The translations under genes were made by a program, and so were the position numbers. From positions 839,892-903,891 of the forward strand of contig NZ_SLWA01000001.1 in NCBI RefSeq assembly GCF_004345565.1: a stretch of DNA of 64,000 bases, given 5' to 3'. Below, piece after piece: positions 34,686 through 42,809 of this stretch. Under the pieces are notes generated by a model. The model was not told where the DNA came from and did not search any database. It saw only the letters and a program-made list of their open reading frames with translations. This DNA is from Flavobacterium circumlabens (GTDB lineage: Bacteria > Bacteroidota > Bacteroidia > Flavobacteriales > Flavobacteriaceae). Positions within the stretch are counted from its first letter, which is position 1. Every line of letters starts with the position of its first letter.

Positions 34686-36809
34686 CTACAAAACCATCGT
34701 CAACTGAATTCTCTTTCTGTCTTCATCAACTTCAGTAACCTTTACATCAACGTGCTGGTGTAATTTAACCACTTCATTTACGTCACTCACAAAGCCGGCT
34801 TTTAGCTGTGAAATGTGAACCAATCCGCTTTCTTTGATTCCGATATCAACAAAACAGCCAAAATTGGTAATGTTGTTCACGATTCCGGGTAAAATCATTC
34901 CGGTTCTCAGATCCTTGATCGATTTTACATTCGCATCAAATTCAAAAACCTTTGCGGACTTTCTTGGGTCCAGTCCGGGCTTTTCAAGCTCTTTTATGAT
35001 GTCTTTTAAGGTTAACAGACCAATTTCAGGTGTAATATAGTTTTCGGGCTTAATCAGGGCTGTTTTCTCTTTGTTGGCGATGAGATCGTTTACCGAAAGT
35101 TTTAAATCTTTTGCCATTTTCTCTACCACGGGATATGCTTCAGGATGCACGGCAGAATTGTCTAACGGATTCTTTGCGTTCGAAATTCGAATAAAAGCCG
35201 CGCCCTGCTGATAAGCCTTATCACCTAAGCGGGGAACTTTTTTCAATTGTTTCCTGTCCTCGAAAGGGCCATTTTCAGAACGGTACTGTACAATGTTTTC
35301 GGCCAGTTTCTCTCCTATTCCACTCACATAACTTAGTAAATGTTTACTTGCTGTGTTAATATTAATTCCCACCGAGTTCACGCAGCGAATTACGGTGTTA
35401 TCTAATTCTTCTTTTAGTTTGGTCTGATCAACATCATGCTGGTACTGTCCTACTCCAATGGCTTTTGGGTCAATTTTTACCAATTCGGCCAAAGGATCTG
35501 AAAGTCTTCTTCCAATCGAAACCGAACCACGAACCGTAACGTCATAATTCGGAAATTCTTCACGCGCAATTTTTGATGCCGAATACACCGAAGCTCCTGC
35601 CTCAGAAACGATGAAAACCTGCAGTGGTTTATCGAATGCGATTTTTTTGATGAAAAATTCGGTTTCACGGGAAGCCGTTCCGTTTCCGATAGAAATGGCA
35701 TCAATCTGATACGCATTGACCATCGAACGGATTTTCTTGATTGCCATCGCTTCCTCGTTTTGAGGGGCATGCGGGTAAATGGTTTCGTTGTATAACAGAT
35801 CTCCTTTTTCGTCCAGGCAAACTACTTTACAGCCACTTCTAAATCCTGGATCAATAGCCAGAATACGTTTTTCTCCCAAAGGCGGTGCCAATAATAACTG
35901 TCCTAAATTGTTCGCAAAAACCTGAATCGAATTAGCATCGGCTTTGGCTTTGGCTTCCTGCAGCGTTTCATTTCCAATCGCCGGATTCAGCAATCGTTTG
36001 TAACTGTCTTCAATTGCTAATTGCAAATGTGCCGTGGTGCTGTTTTGTTTTTTAATGATTATTTCATCAATAATATCATAGGCTTCATCAATATCAACAT
36101 CTACTTTCATCTTAACAAAACCTTCATTTTCTGCACGAAGCATGGCTAATAATCGGTGTGAAGGTGCTTTTGTCAACGATTCTTCCCAATCGAAATACTG
36201 ACTGAATTTTTGCGCTCCTTCTTCTTCGCTTTTCTTTTTTACGACTTTGGTTCCAATAGTTGCTTTTCGCTGAAACAATCTTCTCAATTGTTTACGAACA
36301 TAAATATTTTCGTTAATCCATTCGGCAACAATATCACGGGCTCCTTGCATTGCCGCTTCTTCGTTAATCACATTTTCATTGATATATTGCGTGGAAATAA
36401 AGTCAATATCAACATCATTTTCAGACATTATAATTTTGGCCAATGGTTCTAGACCAAATTCGCGGGCAACATCTGCCTTTGTTTTTTTCTTCTTTTTATA
36501 GGGCAGATAAAAATCTTCGATTTCCTGTAAATCAAAACTTTGTTCGATTTTTTGTTTTAATTCAGGCGTAAGTGCTTTCTGTTCTTCTATTGATTTCAGA
36601 ACGGCTTCTTTACGTTTTACAATCGTTTCATACTCTTTCTGAAGTTTGGCAATCTGTTCGATCTGCACTTCGTCAAGATTTCCGGTGGTATCTTTTCGGT
36701 AACGGGAAATAAACGGAATGGTACAGTCTTCCTCTAATAATTTTACCGTATTTTGAATGTTGACCGCTGCTGTCTGAACAGTTCTGGCAATGAATTGAAT
36801 ATTAGTCAT
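34686..36809 (-). CDS. tex: Tex family RNA-binding protein
   Basis: A 707-residue protein with the Tex layout. A helical N-terminal domain (about 1-310) comes first, then a YqgF/RNase H-like domain (ILAIDPGFRSGCKVV near 320-335), a helix-hairpin-helix domain (about 480-560, with VNINTASKHLLSYVSGIG) and a C-terminal S1 RNA-binding domain (about 635-705, GMILPGIVNNITNFGCFVDIG). Tex binds nucleic acids and interacts with transcribing RNA polymerase; the cellular role in this group is not settled. It follows the DUF3857 pair on the same strand, one base after the stop of the preceding gene. Confidence 0.95.
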   Translation of the reverse strand: MTNIQFIARTVQTAAVNIQNTVKLLEEDCTIPFISRYRKDTTGNLDEVQIEQIAKLQKEYETIVKRKEAVLKSIEEQKALTPELKQKIEQSFDLQEIEDFYLPYKKKKKTKADVAREFGLEPLAKIIMSENDVDIDFISTQYINENVINEEAAMQGARDIVAEWINENIYVRKQLRRLFQRKATIGTKVVKKKSEEEGAQKFSQYFDWEESLTKAPSHRLLAMLRAENEGFVKMKVDVDIDEAYDIIDEIIIKKQNSTTAHLQLAIEDSYKRLLNPAIGNETLQEAKAKADANSIQVFANNLGQLLLAPPLGEKRILAIDPGFRSGCKVVCLDEKGDLLYNETIYPHAPQNEEAMAIKKIRSMVNAYQIDAISIGNGTASRETEFFIKKIAFDKPLQVFIVSEAGASVYSASKIAREEFPNYDVTVRGSVSIGRRLSDPLAELVKIDPKAIGVGQYQHDVDQTKLKEELDNTVIRCVNSVGININTASKHLLSYVSGIGEKLAENIVQYRSENGPFEDRKQLKKVPRLGDKAYQQGAAFIRISNAKNPLDNSAVHPEAYPVVEKMAKDLKLSVNDLIANKEKTALIKPENYITPEIGLLTLKDIIKELEKPGLDPRKSAKVFEFDANVKSIKDLRTGMILPGIVNNITNFGCFVDIGIKESGLVHISQLKAGFVSDVNEVVKLHQHVDVKVTEVDEDRKRIQLTMVL

Positions 36810-36810
36810 T

Positions 36811-38730
36811 TTATTTTTTCTTTATTGGCTTTAACACAATGCTTCCTTTATTAAAATCTGCTGAGGCATTAAAAACTTTTCTGTATTCCTGATAAACTTC
36901 TTTTGGATAATTTATCGCTTTGTATTTTTCATCTATTGTAATGATGACCTGATTGTCAACTATTTTTACTGTGGATTTAAAGGAACAGTTTTTAGTTTCA
37001 TCGTACTTCATTGTTTTATCGATCACTAAATCGTCGTAATGATCCACCTGATATCCTTTAGGAATATTAAAGATTATCTTGTTGTGAAACTCTCTCGCAT
37101 ATTTCAGATCGACATCTGTTTTTCTGGTGTTTTCCTGATAAAGATTATTCTGGCTTCCTAATACTTTCCCGAGGTTAACCATAAGCAAATTACCCGCTTT
37201 TTCAGTAAACGATTCTACAGATTCTAATTTCGAGTTAATAATAAACGGTGTATTTGTAAAATTATTTTTAAACTCCAGATTCTCGGCTGTATGTTCCAGT
37301 AAATTAACCTCAACATCATCCATTGCGAGACTTTTAACCAAATCGGTAAGATCCTTTTTTTCTTCGTTATTGGCTACGTCATTATAAGCATATCTTATTA
37401 ATTCGGCTGTATAACCTGTATTGGAAATCTTTTTTTCTATGGTTACTTTCGATAAATCAGCATTCAAAGTTACAATAGATTCTGTTTCGTTTTTTGTAAA
37501 ATCTGATGCAATTACAGGTATAAAAATAGTCGTATTTTCCTTTTTCTTCGCATCATATCCTTTTGCTTTAGTATCCTGGAACTCATACGACGGATTTCCG
37601 TACGGGCTGTATCCTGTATTTGGAAAAATATATTTATTGGTTTCCCTGATGTAAAAATTAAAATCGGTAAACTCATAAAATGTCATCATTTCGTCGTCGA
37701 GTTCTCCCATAAACCGATCTTCAGTGGCAATGATTTCGTAGGGTATTTTTAGTGTCTCCAACGAATATTTATACAAATACATAAAATCATCATGTCTCAG
37801 TTTACCTTTTCCATCCAGAAGCTTGACATCGCGTCTCAGAGATTCTCCTTGTGAATAAGACTCGTAATGTGATTTGATATAATCATCAAGGATTATTAAT
37901 TTCTCGTCTGTCGTTTTATTTTTTAAATCTAATTTTTCAAGAAGTTTTTTAACCTCACTATTTGAAAAGGCATAAGGCTTAAATTTTATGTATTCCTTAA
38001 AAAAGATACCCCATTGTTTATCTCTCATCGCCTGAGGCGTTCCGGTAATTAAATAAAGTACCTTAACGAGGTTTTTAAACTTTTTTGAATTCTTTTCATT
38101 AACCAGCGGTGCTATATTATCGGCGGTAAAAAATTCCTTGTTCTTAATGTGATTGTCTTTGAATTCGGAAGAAGCAAAAACTCTTGATGCAGCTGTTCCT
38201 GAATCTGTCAGTGTAAATTCGGCGTGAAGGACCGGAGCATCTTTCTGATAAATCTCGATACCGTTTGATGTTGGATTTTCTTTTACAATAAAATAATATT
38301 CTAAAATATCTCCTTTTTCCACTCCTTCAAAAACCGTTGATTTTACGTTTTTTATATCTGAATTTACAATCTGACTTTCTGATAAAACGCGTACTTCTCC
38401 ATTGGGCTTGATTACACGTGCATGGAAATCTTTTGTGTCACGGATATCTGTATTATCATCGGCTGTAACTTTATTGTATTTGCTAATTTCTGATGCTTCG
38501 TTTATTTTAACGGCAAAATGTTCCATTTTAAATTTTGCAAATCCATACATATTGGTGTTAATTCTGGTATGAACCCATCTTTTGTCAAACAAAACAATAG
38601 CCGGCAGTTTTTTATATTCTTGGGGAATATTCTGAAAAGAGGGAACGGCATCCCACGTGTAACTTTTTATTTCCTGCGCCTGCACTTTTATAAAAAAGGA
38701 AAAGAGTAAAATCAATAATATTTTTTTCAT
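36811..38730 (-). CDS. DUF3857 protein with inactive transglutaminase-like domain
   Basis: A 639-residue exported protein: signal peptide (1-18), a DUF3857 beta-domain (about 50-220) and a transglutaminase-like domain (about 240-420). It is a paralogue of the next gene upstream. Where that protein has its catalytic Cys-His-Asp, this one reads KGKLRHDDF, FTDFNFYI and YIFPNTGYS, so all three residues are absent and it should have no thiol activity. It may work as a binding partner. Its ATG overlaps the stop of the active paralogue by one base (TAATG). Confidence 0.87.
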   Translation of the reverse strand: MKKILLILLFSFFIKVQAQEIKSYTWDAVPSFQNIPQEYKKLPAIVLFDKRWVHTRINTNMYGFAKFKMEHFAVKINEASEISKYNKVTADDNTDIRDTKDFHARVIKPNGEVRVLSESQIVNSDIKNVKSTVFEGVEKGDILEYYFIVKENPTSNGIEIYQKDAPVLHAEFTLTDSGTAASRVFASSEFKDNHIKNKEFFTADNIAPLVNEKNSKKFKNLVKVLYLITGTPQAMRDKQWGIFFKEYIKFKPYAFSNSEVKKLLEKLDLKNKTTDEKLIILDDYIKSHYESYSQGESLRRDVKLLDGKGKLRHDDFMYLYKYSLETLKIPYEIIATEDRFMGELDDEMMTFYEFTDFNFYIRETNKYIFPNTGYSPYGNPSYEFQDTKAKGYDAKKKENTTIFIPVIASDFTKNETESIVTLNADLSKVTIEKKISNTGYTAELIRYAYNDVANNEEKKDLTDLVKSLAMDDVEVNLLEHTAENLEFKNNFTNTPFIINSKLESVESFTEKAGNLLMVNLGKVLGSQNNLYQENTRKTDVDLKYAREFHNKIIFNIPKGYQVDHYDDLVIDKTMKYDETKNCSFKSTVKIVDNQVIITIDEKYKAINYPKEVYQEYRKVFNASADFNKGSIVLKPIKKK

Positions 38731-40598
38731 TATTTTTTGGATAAGATTATAGATTGGTTGTATTGTTGGGTCAGTTCGTTTATTACCGTGTTCCAGCTTT
38801 CAAACTCGCTGGTTTCAATACGTAATTTTTTTAAGGCAATTTTTTGAGATACGATCAGGTTCTTTTTATCTTTTTTATAAGCGATCTCATAACTTAAATT
38901 TTCGTTTTCTTTTTTACTGTTTTCGGGCACAAATTCCAGTTGATAATTTTCCGGGATTTCATATACATATGTGAATTCATTTAGAAACGCAATATCATTT
39001 TCTATCGGCAGTTTTCTTTCTTTTAAATCAATTATATATTCTTTAAAAGGCGCCAATAAAATAGGCTTCATGATGATTTTATCTCCTATTTTCTTAACCC
39101 ATCCGTCCAGTTTAAGGCTGTATGAAAGCTCTGTGTCTTTATTTTCGTATTCGTTTTTCTTTACTTCAGTGGTTTCTATTTCCAGTTTCTCATTATATCT
39201 TGCCATTCCGTTTTTCAAAATTTCATCTTCCTCGGGTTTATTCGCAGATAAAATATTCAGAAAATTACTTTTCTCATAACCGGTCAAAAACAATTTTGAT
39301 GTTCCCGAAACAGCATTGTCTGCTATTTTCAGCTTCATTTCCATTTTCAGTCGATTGTCTTTTTTATCAACTACAGGAACTTTTTCAATAACAAATTCAT
39401 CTTCCGATATTCCGATAAGACCCTCTTTTCCCTGCGTCATGGACGACGGAAAACCGAAAGGACAAAAAGAATCTGTTCCGTCTACAAAATATCGTTGTTT
39501 GTCAATTTTTACCGACGCAATCATATGATTGCTTACTAACGGCGTAGGAACATCTTCAAAACGATAGGGTTTATCCCTTGTGCCGATCCAAACCAAATTG
39601 GACTCTATGCCTGCATGTTTAAACATTTCATTCAATAAGTTGGAAATGTCCTTACAATCACCATACTTTTTGTCAAAAACAGACGCTGCGTCACGCGGAA
39701 TAAAACCGCCCATCTCGTATTCAAATGCTACGTAATGAATGTTTTGCTGTACCCAATTGTAAATTTCTTTCGCTTGATCTTTAGGGTTTGTTTTGTCTTT
39801 TATTAATTCTAACGTTTTGCTTTTTAAAGCAGCCTGATCCAGTTTATTTACATCTTTCACCAAAGAATAATACCATTTGTACAAATGTTTAACATCGGGA
39901 AGCAATTCTTCCTTTTTGTTTTCTTTGGTATAACTTTTAATGTAATACACAATATGCGGTAAAAAATAAGTGTAGTTTGGCGCTCTGTTTTCTTCTTCAA
40001 AAGCGGGCATATCTGCTACTTTCCAGGTGTAAACATCTATATTGCCTTCTTTCGTTTTTTCGAAAACAATTTTATCCTGATTCTCTCCAAACAGTTTGTA
40101 ACCAACTTCAATTGACGGATCGGATTTTATTTCAAACTTAGAAGCAACTGTCTGAAGTTCCTGCTGGAAAGCAAAATAGGAGAGGAGTCGTGGTTCATTT
40201 TGCTTTACTTTATACGAAAATTCTATTCTTGATTTATCTACGACGTAGCTAAAATCAAAATGCTTGTATTTATTATCACTGTAAAAAACATCCCTGCTTT
40301 TCAGTTCATTCGTACTGATATCATATTGTGATAATTTGTTTTTTTTGTTGGTTAAAGGATTAATTGCCATTCCTTTTATATTCGAAATCTCACTAAAATT
40401 GTCATACGGTATGTTGATAGAATATTCCCTGACATTTTTACTTTTGGCAATTTCTCTTTGTTCTTCAATAAAAGACTCAATCTCTAATTTGCTTTTATTG
40501 GTTAAGTACACTACTTCATTCCGGTAAAGTACTTTTGATTTTTCCTGAGCAGTTAAAAAATGAAACGAGAAAAATGCCAGATAAAATATTTTCTTCAT
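38730..40598 (-). CDS. DUF3857 transglutaminase-like protein, active-site intact
   Basis: A 622-residue exported protein with a signal peptide (1-17), a DUF3857 domain (about 40-220) and a transglutaminase core (about 265-385). The Cys-His-Asp triad is present: YGDCKD (Cys315), SNHMI (His358) and YFVDG (Asp373). Such proteins may act as peptidases or cross-linking enzymes in the periplasm; substrate unknown. It has its own TATTTTTG promoter and is co-transcribed with the triad-less paralogue and tex. Confidence 0.88.
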   Translation of the reverse strand: MKKIFYLAFFSFHFLTAQEKSKVLYRNEVVYLTNKSKLEIESFIEEQREIAKSKNVREYSINIPYDNFSEISNIKGMAINPLTNKKNKLSQYDISTNELKSRDVFYSDNKYKHFDFSYVVDKSRIEFSYKVKQNEPRLLSYFAFQQELQTVASKFEIKSDPSIEVGYKLFGENQDKIVFEKTKEGNIDVYTWKVADMPAFEEENRAPNYTYFLPHIVYYIKSYTKENKKEELLPDVKHLYKWYYSLVKDVNKLDQAALKSKTLELIKDKTNPKDQAKEIYNWVQQNIHYVAFEYEMGGFIPRDAASVFDKKYGDCKDISNLLNEMFKHAGIESNLVWIGTRDKPYRFEDVPTPLVSNHMIASVKIDKQRYFVDGTDSFCPFGFPSSMTQGKEGLIGISEDEFVIEKVPVVDKKDNRLKMEMKLKIADNAVSGTSKLFLTGYEKSNFLNILSANKPEEDEILKNGMARYNEKLEIETTEVKKNEYENKDTELSYSLKLDGWVKKIGDKIIMKPILLAPFKEYIIDLKERKLPIENDIAFLNEFTYVYEIPENYQLEFVPENSKKENENLSYEIAYKKDKKNLIVSQKIALKKLRIETSEFESWNTVINELTQQYNQSIILSKK

Positions 40599-40636
40599 GT
40601 AGTTTTATTCTATAAAAATTGACGTGTTAATTGTGA

Positions 40637-40644
40637 CAAAAATA
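40637..40644 (-). promoter_or_regulatory. -7 element for the DUF3857 pair
   Basis: TATTTTTG on the minus strand, 38 bases before the ATG at 40598, matches TAnnTTTG. Confidence 0.6.
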
Positions 40645-40790
40645 GACTTTTCAGGAAATAAATGACCATAAATTTTAAGCCAAAAAGAAGCTCGTTATTT
40701 ATTAGCTATGATGGATGTAACAGAATGAATTTACACCGGTTCTTATTAGCATATGACGAAAATAATATCTTTGTTTCTAATTTTAAGCTA

Positions 40791-41057
40791 ATGAAAATTG
40801 TACTGCTTTACTTTTTACTTATAAATACTACCGCTTTTATCCTCGCCGGATATGATAAATATCTGGCAATCAAAAGTAAAAGCAGAATTTCTGAAAATAC
40901 ACTGTTTCTAAGTGCTGCCCTTGGTGGTTCAGCGGGATTAGTATTGGCGATGCTGCTTTTTAGACACAAAATCAGTAAAACGTCTTTTATTCTAAAATTT
41001 GCAATAATTATCCTGATTCAGCTTTTGATATTCCTTAAATGGAAGAATAAAATCTAG
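40791..41057 (+). CDS. DUF1294-like small membrane protein
   Basis: An 88-residue membrane protein with a first helix at about 2-19, the YDKYLAIKSKSRISENTLFLSAALGGS motif (seen in part) typical of DUF1294 proteins, and two further helices (about 40-56 and 63-83). Function unknown. The ATG at 40791 is preferred; the frame extends upstream to 40662 but that part looks non-coding and would overlap the divergent promoter at 40637. Confidence 0.85.
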   Translation: MKIVLLYFLLINTTAFILAGYDKYLAIKSKSRISENTLFLSAALGGSAGLVLAMLLFRHKISKTSFILKFAIIILIQLLIFLKWKNKI

Positions 41058-41120
41058 TTATTAACATTGTTGATAAGTGTAAAAATTATTTTTAATTTAC
41101 TGTATTTAAACTATTTACAT

Positions 41121-41155
41121 AAAAAAACCGGATGAATTTAAAAATCCGCCCGGTT
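41121..41155 (-). terminator. Terminator of rpiB
   Basis: On the minus strand AACCGG...GGAT, loop, ATCCGGTT, then seven T. A second small hairpin GGTGC-GAA-GCACC (41168-41180) followed by eight T after three bases could end the plus-strand DUF1294 transcript. Confidence 0.65.
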
Positions 41156-41197
41156 GTTATACTACTTGGTGCGAAGCACCCGATTTTTTTTGATTTT

Positions 41198-41629
41198 TTA
41201 CTGACAGGCGATTTTATTCACTCTGTTTTGGTGTCTTCCACCTTCAAATGCGGTATTTAAAAAGGTTTCCACTATTTCTACAGCCTGTGGTATCGAGGTA
41301 AAACGTGCCGGAATACTTACAATGTTAGCATCATTATGCAAACGGGTTAAATACGCAATTTCTTTGGTCCAGCATAAACCTGCTCTTACTTTCGGGTGTT
41401 TGTTAACCGTCATCGCAATTCCGTTTCCGCTTCCGCAGATCACAATTCCAAAATCAGCTTTTCCTTCCGTAATATCATTCGCAACCGGATGTCCATAATC
41501 AGGATAATCAACAGAATCTTCAGAATCTGTTCCATAATTAGTTACTTCATAGCCTTTTGCTTTGAGCATCGCAACGATTGCTTTTTTATAATCTGGTCCT
41601 GCGTGGTCGTTTCCTATTGAAATTTTCAT
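41198..41629 (-). CDS. rpiB: Ribose 5-phosphate isomerase B
   Basis: Interconverts ribose 5-phosphate and ribulose 5-phosphate in the pentose phosphate pathway. The 143-residue protein has GNDHAGPDYK (Asp8-His9), the active-site cysteine in VICGSGNGIAM (Cys65) and the phosphate-binding ARFTS segment. Length is standard. It starts at the ATG at 41629 with a TAAATTTG promoter element at 41656-41663. It is the first gene left of the candidate replication origin. Confidence 0.96.
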   Translation of the reverse strand: MKISIGNDHAGPDYKKAIVAMLKAKGYEVTNYGTDSEDSVDYPDYGHPVANDITEGKADFGIVICGSGNGIAMTVNKHPKVRAGLCWTKEIAYLTRLHNDANIVSIPARFTSIPQAVEIVETFLNTAFEGGRHQNRVNKIACQ

Positions 41630-41655
41630 TTTAAATACTATTAAGTTGTGCTTTG

Positions 41656-41663
41656 CAAATTTA
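41656..41663 (-). promoter_or_regulatory. -7 element for rpiB
   Basis: TAAATTTG on the minus strand, 26 bases before the rpiB ATG, matches TAnnTTTG. Confidence 0.55.
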
Positions 41664-41682
41664 CTTAATTAATAAATGTTGG

Positions 41683-41772
41683 CCACGAATTAGACTAATT
41701 TTCACAAATTTTATTCTGTAGACTTTAAAATTATGTTGTACTTTATCCAATATTAATTCGTGAAATTCGTGG
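41683..41772. repeat. Imperfect inverted repeat with CCACGAATT ends
   Basis: The ends CCACGAATT (41683-41691) and AATTCGTGG (41764-41772) are exact complements about 70 bases apart, with further partial complementarity next to them. It resembles interspersed CCACGAATT-type intergenic repeats that I recall from Flavobacterium genomes. Confidence 0.5.
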
Positions 41773-42402
41773 TAAAACATATCAATATATAACTTACATC
41801 ATATCAAAACCTTATCACTTATCAACAATCTTAACATCTCTATAATAACCTGATAATCAATAAGAAATAAATAATCTTTTTGTTAAAATTTTAGAATGTT
41901 AATACCAAAACCTAATTCGTTGATATTCAGTTAACTTTAAATTAACATTATTTGTTAATAAGTTCGGATAGAATATTAGAAGTTTTTTTTGGTTGTGTCG
42001 AAAAAAAACCTAATCCAAAACCGGGATGAAATAACCTAATAAAGTTTGATGAATTTTTAGAAAAGTTATCAATATCAAAAATGCTATTTTCAACAAAAGT
42101 CAACCTATGAACTTATCTACAAATTGAATGTGTTTTTGGTTGTCAACCATTGTTAATTAAAATTGAAAAACGCTTAAAAATTAATCCTTTAACCCAATAT
42201 AAGCATGTTGATAACTCTATATAAGTAAGTAAAACTTCATTTCAATACATTTAAAAATAAATTTATATCACATATTAACACACTATAATAACCATCAAAA
42301 ATTAATTAAATTTAAAATTTCTTTTTTGTTGTATTTAATATATGTTGACAACTTTGAAAGTTTAAAAGAGAAAATTTTTTTTTGAGATTGAAAAAAAACT
42401 GT
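41730..42402. other. Candidate replication origin (oriC)
   Basis: A gene-free, very AT-rich stretch (the gap is 41630-42402). It holds DnaA-box-like nonamers related to TTATCCACA: TTATCAACA at 41819-41827, TTATCTACA at 42113-42121, and on the other strand TTATCAACA at 42206-42214. Weaker ones are TTATCCAAT (41743-41751), TTATCAATA (42066-42074) and TTGTCAACA (reverse of 42343-42351). A further TTATCAACA lies at 41068-41076 (minus). The TTAAC/GTTAA motif recurs around 41880-41960. Gene orientation switches here from mainly minus to mainly plus, and parS sites lie 18 kb away. The boxes are not perfect consensus, hence the moderate confidence. Confidence 0.5.
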
Positions 42403-42636
42403 TTAAACGATTTTAAGCGGGTTATTAAGATTGTCCAGAATTTCCTGTACCTGTTCGAAATCATTGGGATGGATTTTTAGTTTGATTCCGCCAAGCGCAG
42501 CAGAATAAAAAGGAACAACAGATAATGTCATTTCATTTTCAAAAAAATAGGGAATTCCTTCTTGCTCTAATAAATGTTTCAGGATAACCGTTTCGTGGTC
42601 ATAATTGAATATGGCAATCGTTTTAAAGCTTTCCAT
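42403..42636 (-). CDS. DUF2007 small protein
   Basis: A 77-residue protein fitting the DUF2007 (putative signal-transducing) family: KTIAIFNYDHETVILKHLLEQEGIPYFF, then a small ferredoxin-like fold ending LKIHPNDFEQVQEILDNL. Such domains bind or sense unknown ligands and resemble PII-like folds. It has a near-consensus TATCTTTA element 14 bases upstream (42651-42658) and is a single gene between the candidate origin and rnr. Confidence 0.85.
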   Translation of the reverse strand: MESFKTIAIFNYDHETVILKHLLEQEGIPYFFENEMTLSVVPFYSAALGGIKLKIHPNDFEQVQEILDNLNNPLKIV

Positions 42637-42809
42637 AAAAGGTCTTTTTATAAAGATACGAAATGAGCATTACTAAAAATTTGTTGTTTGCAGTAACTAA
42701 ATATACACATTACAAATGACCTTTGAAAGTTATAATTTTAATAATTCTATTTGTTAAAATCTATAATCTGGTATCTTATTTGTAATTTTAACTTTTTAAG
42801 AAAAGATAT

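Noticed and set aside
40662-40790. Upstream extension of the DUF1294-like gene
   Set aside because: It would overlap the divergent promoter region; its residues do not fit the family start, which aligns at 40791.
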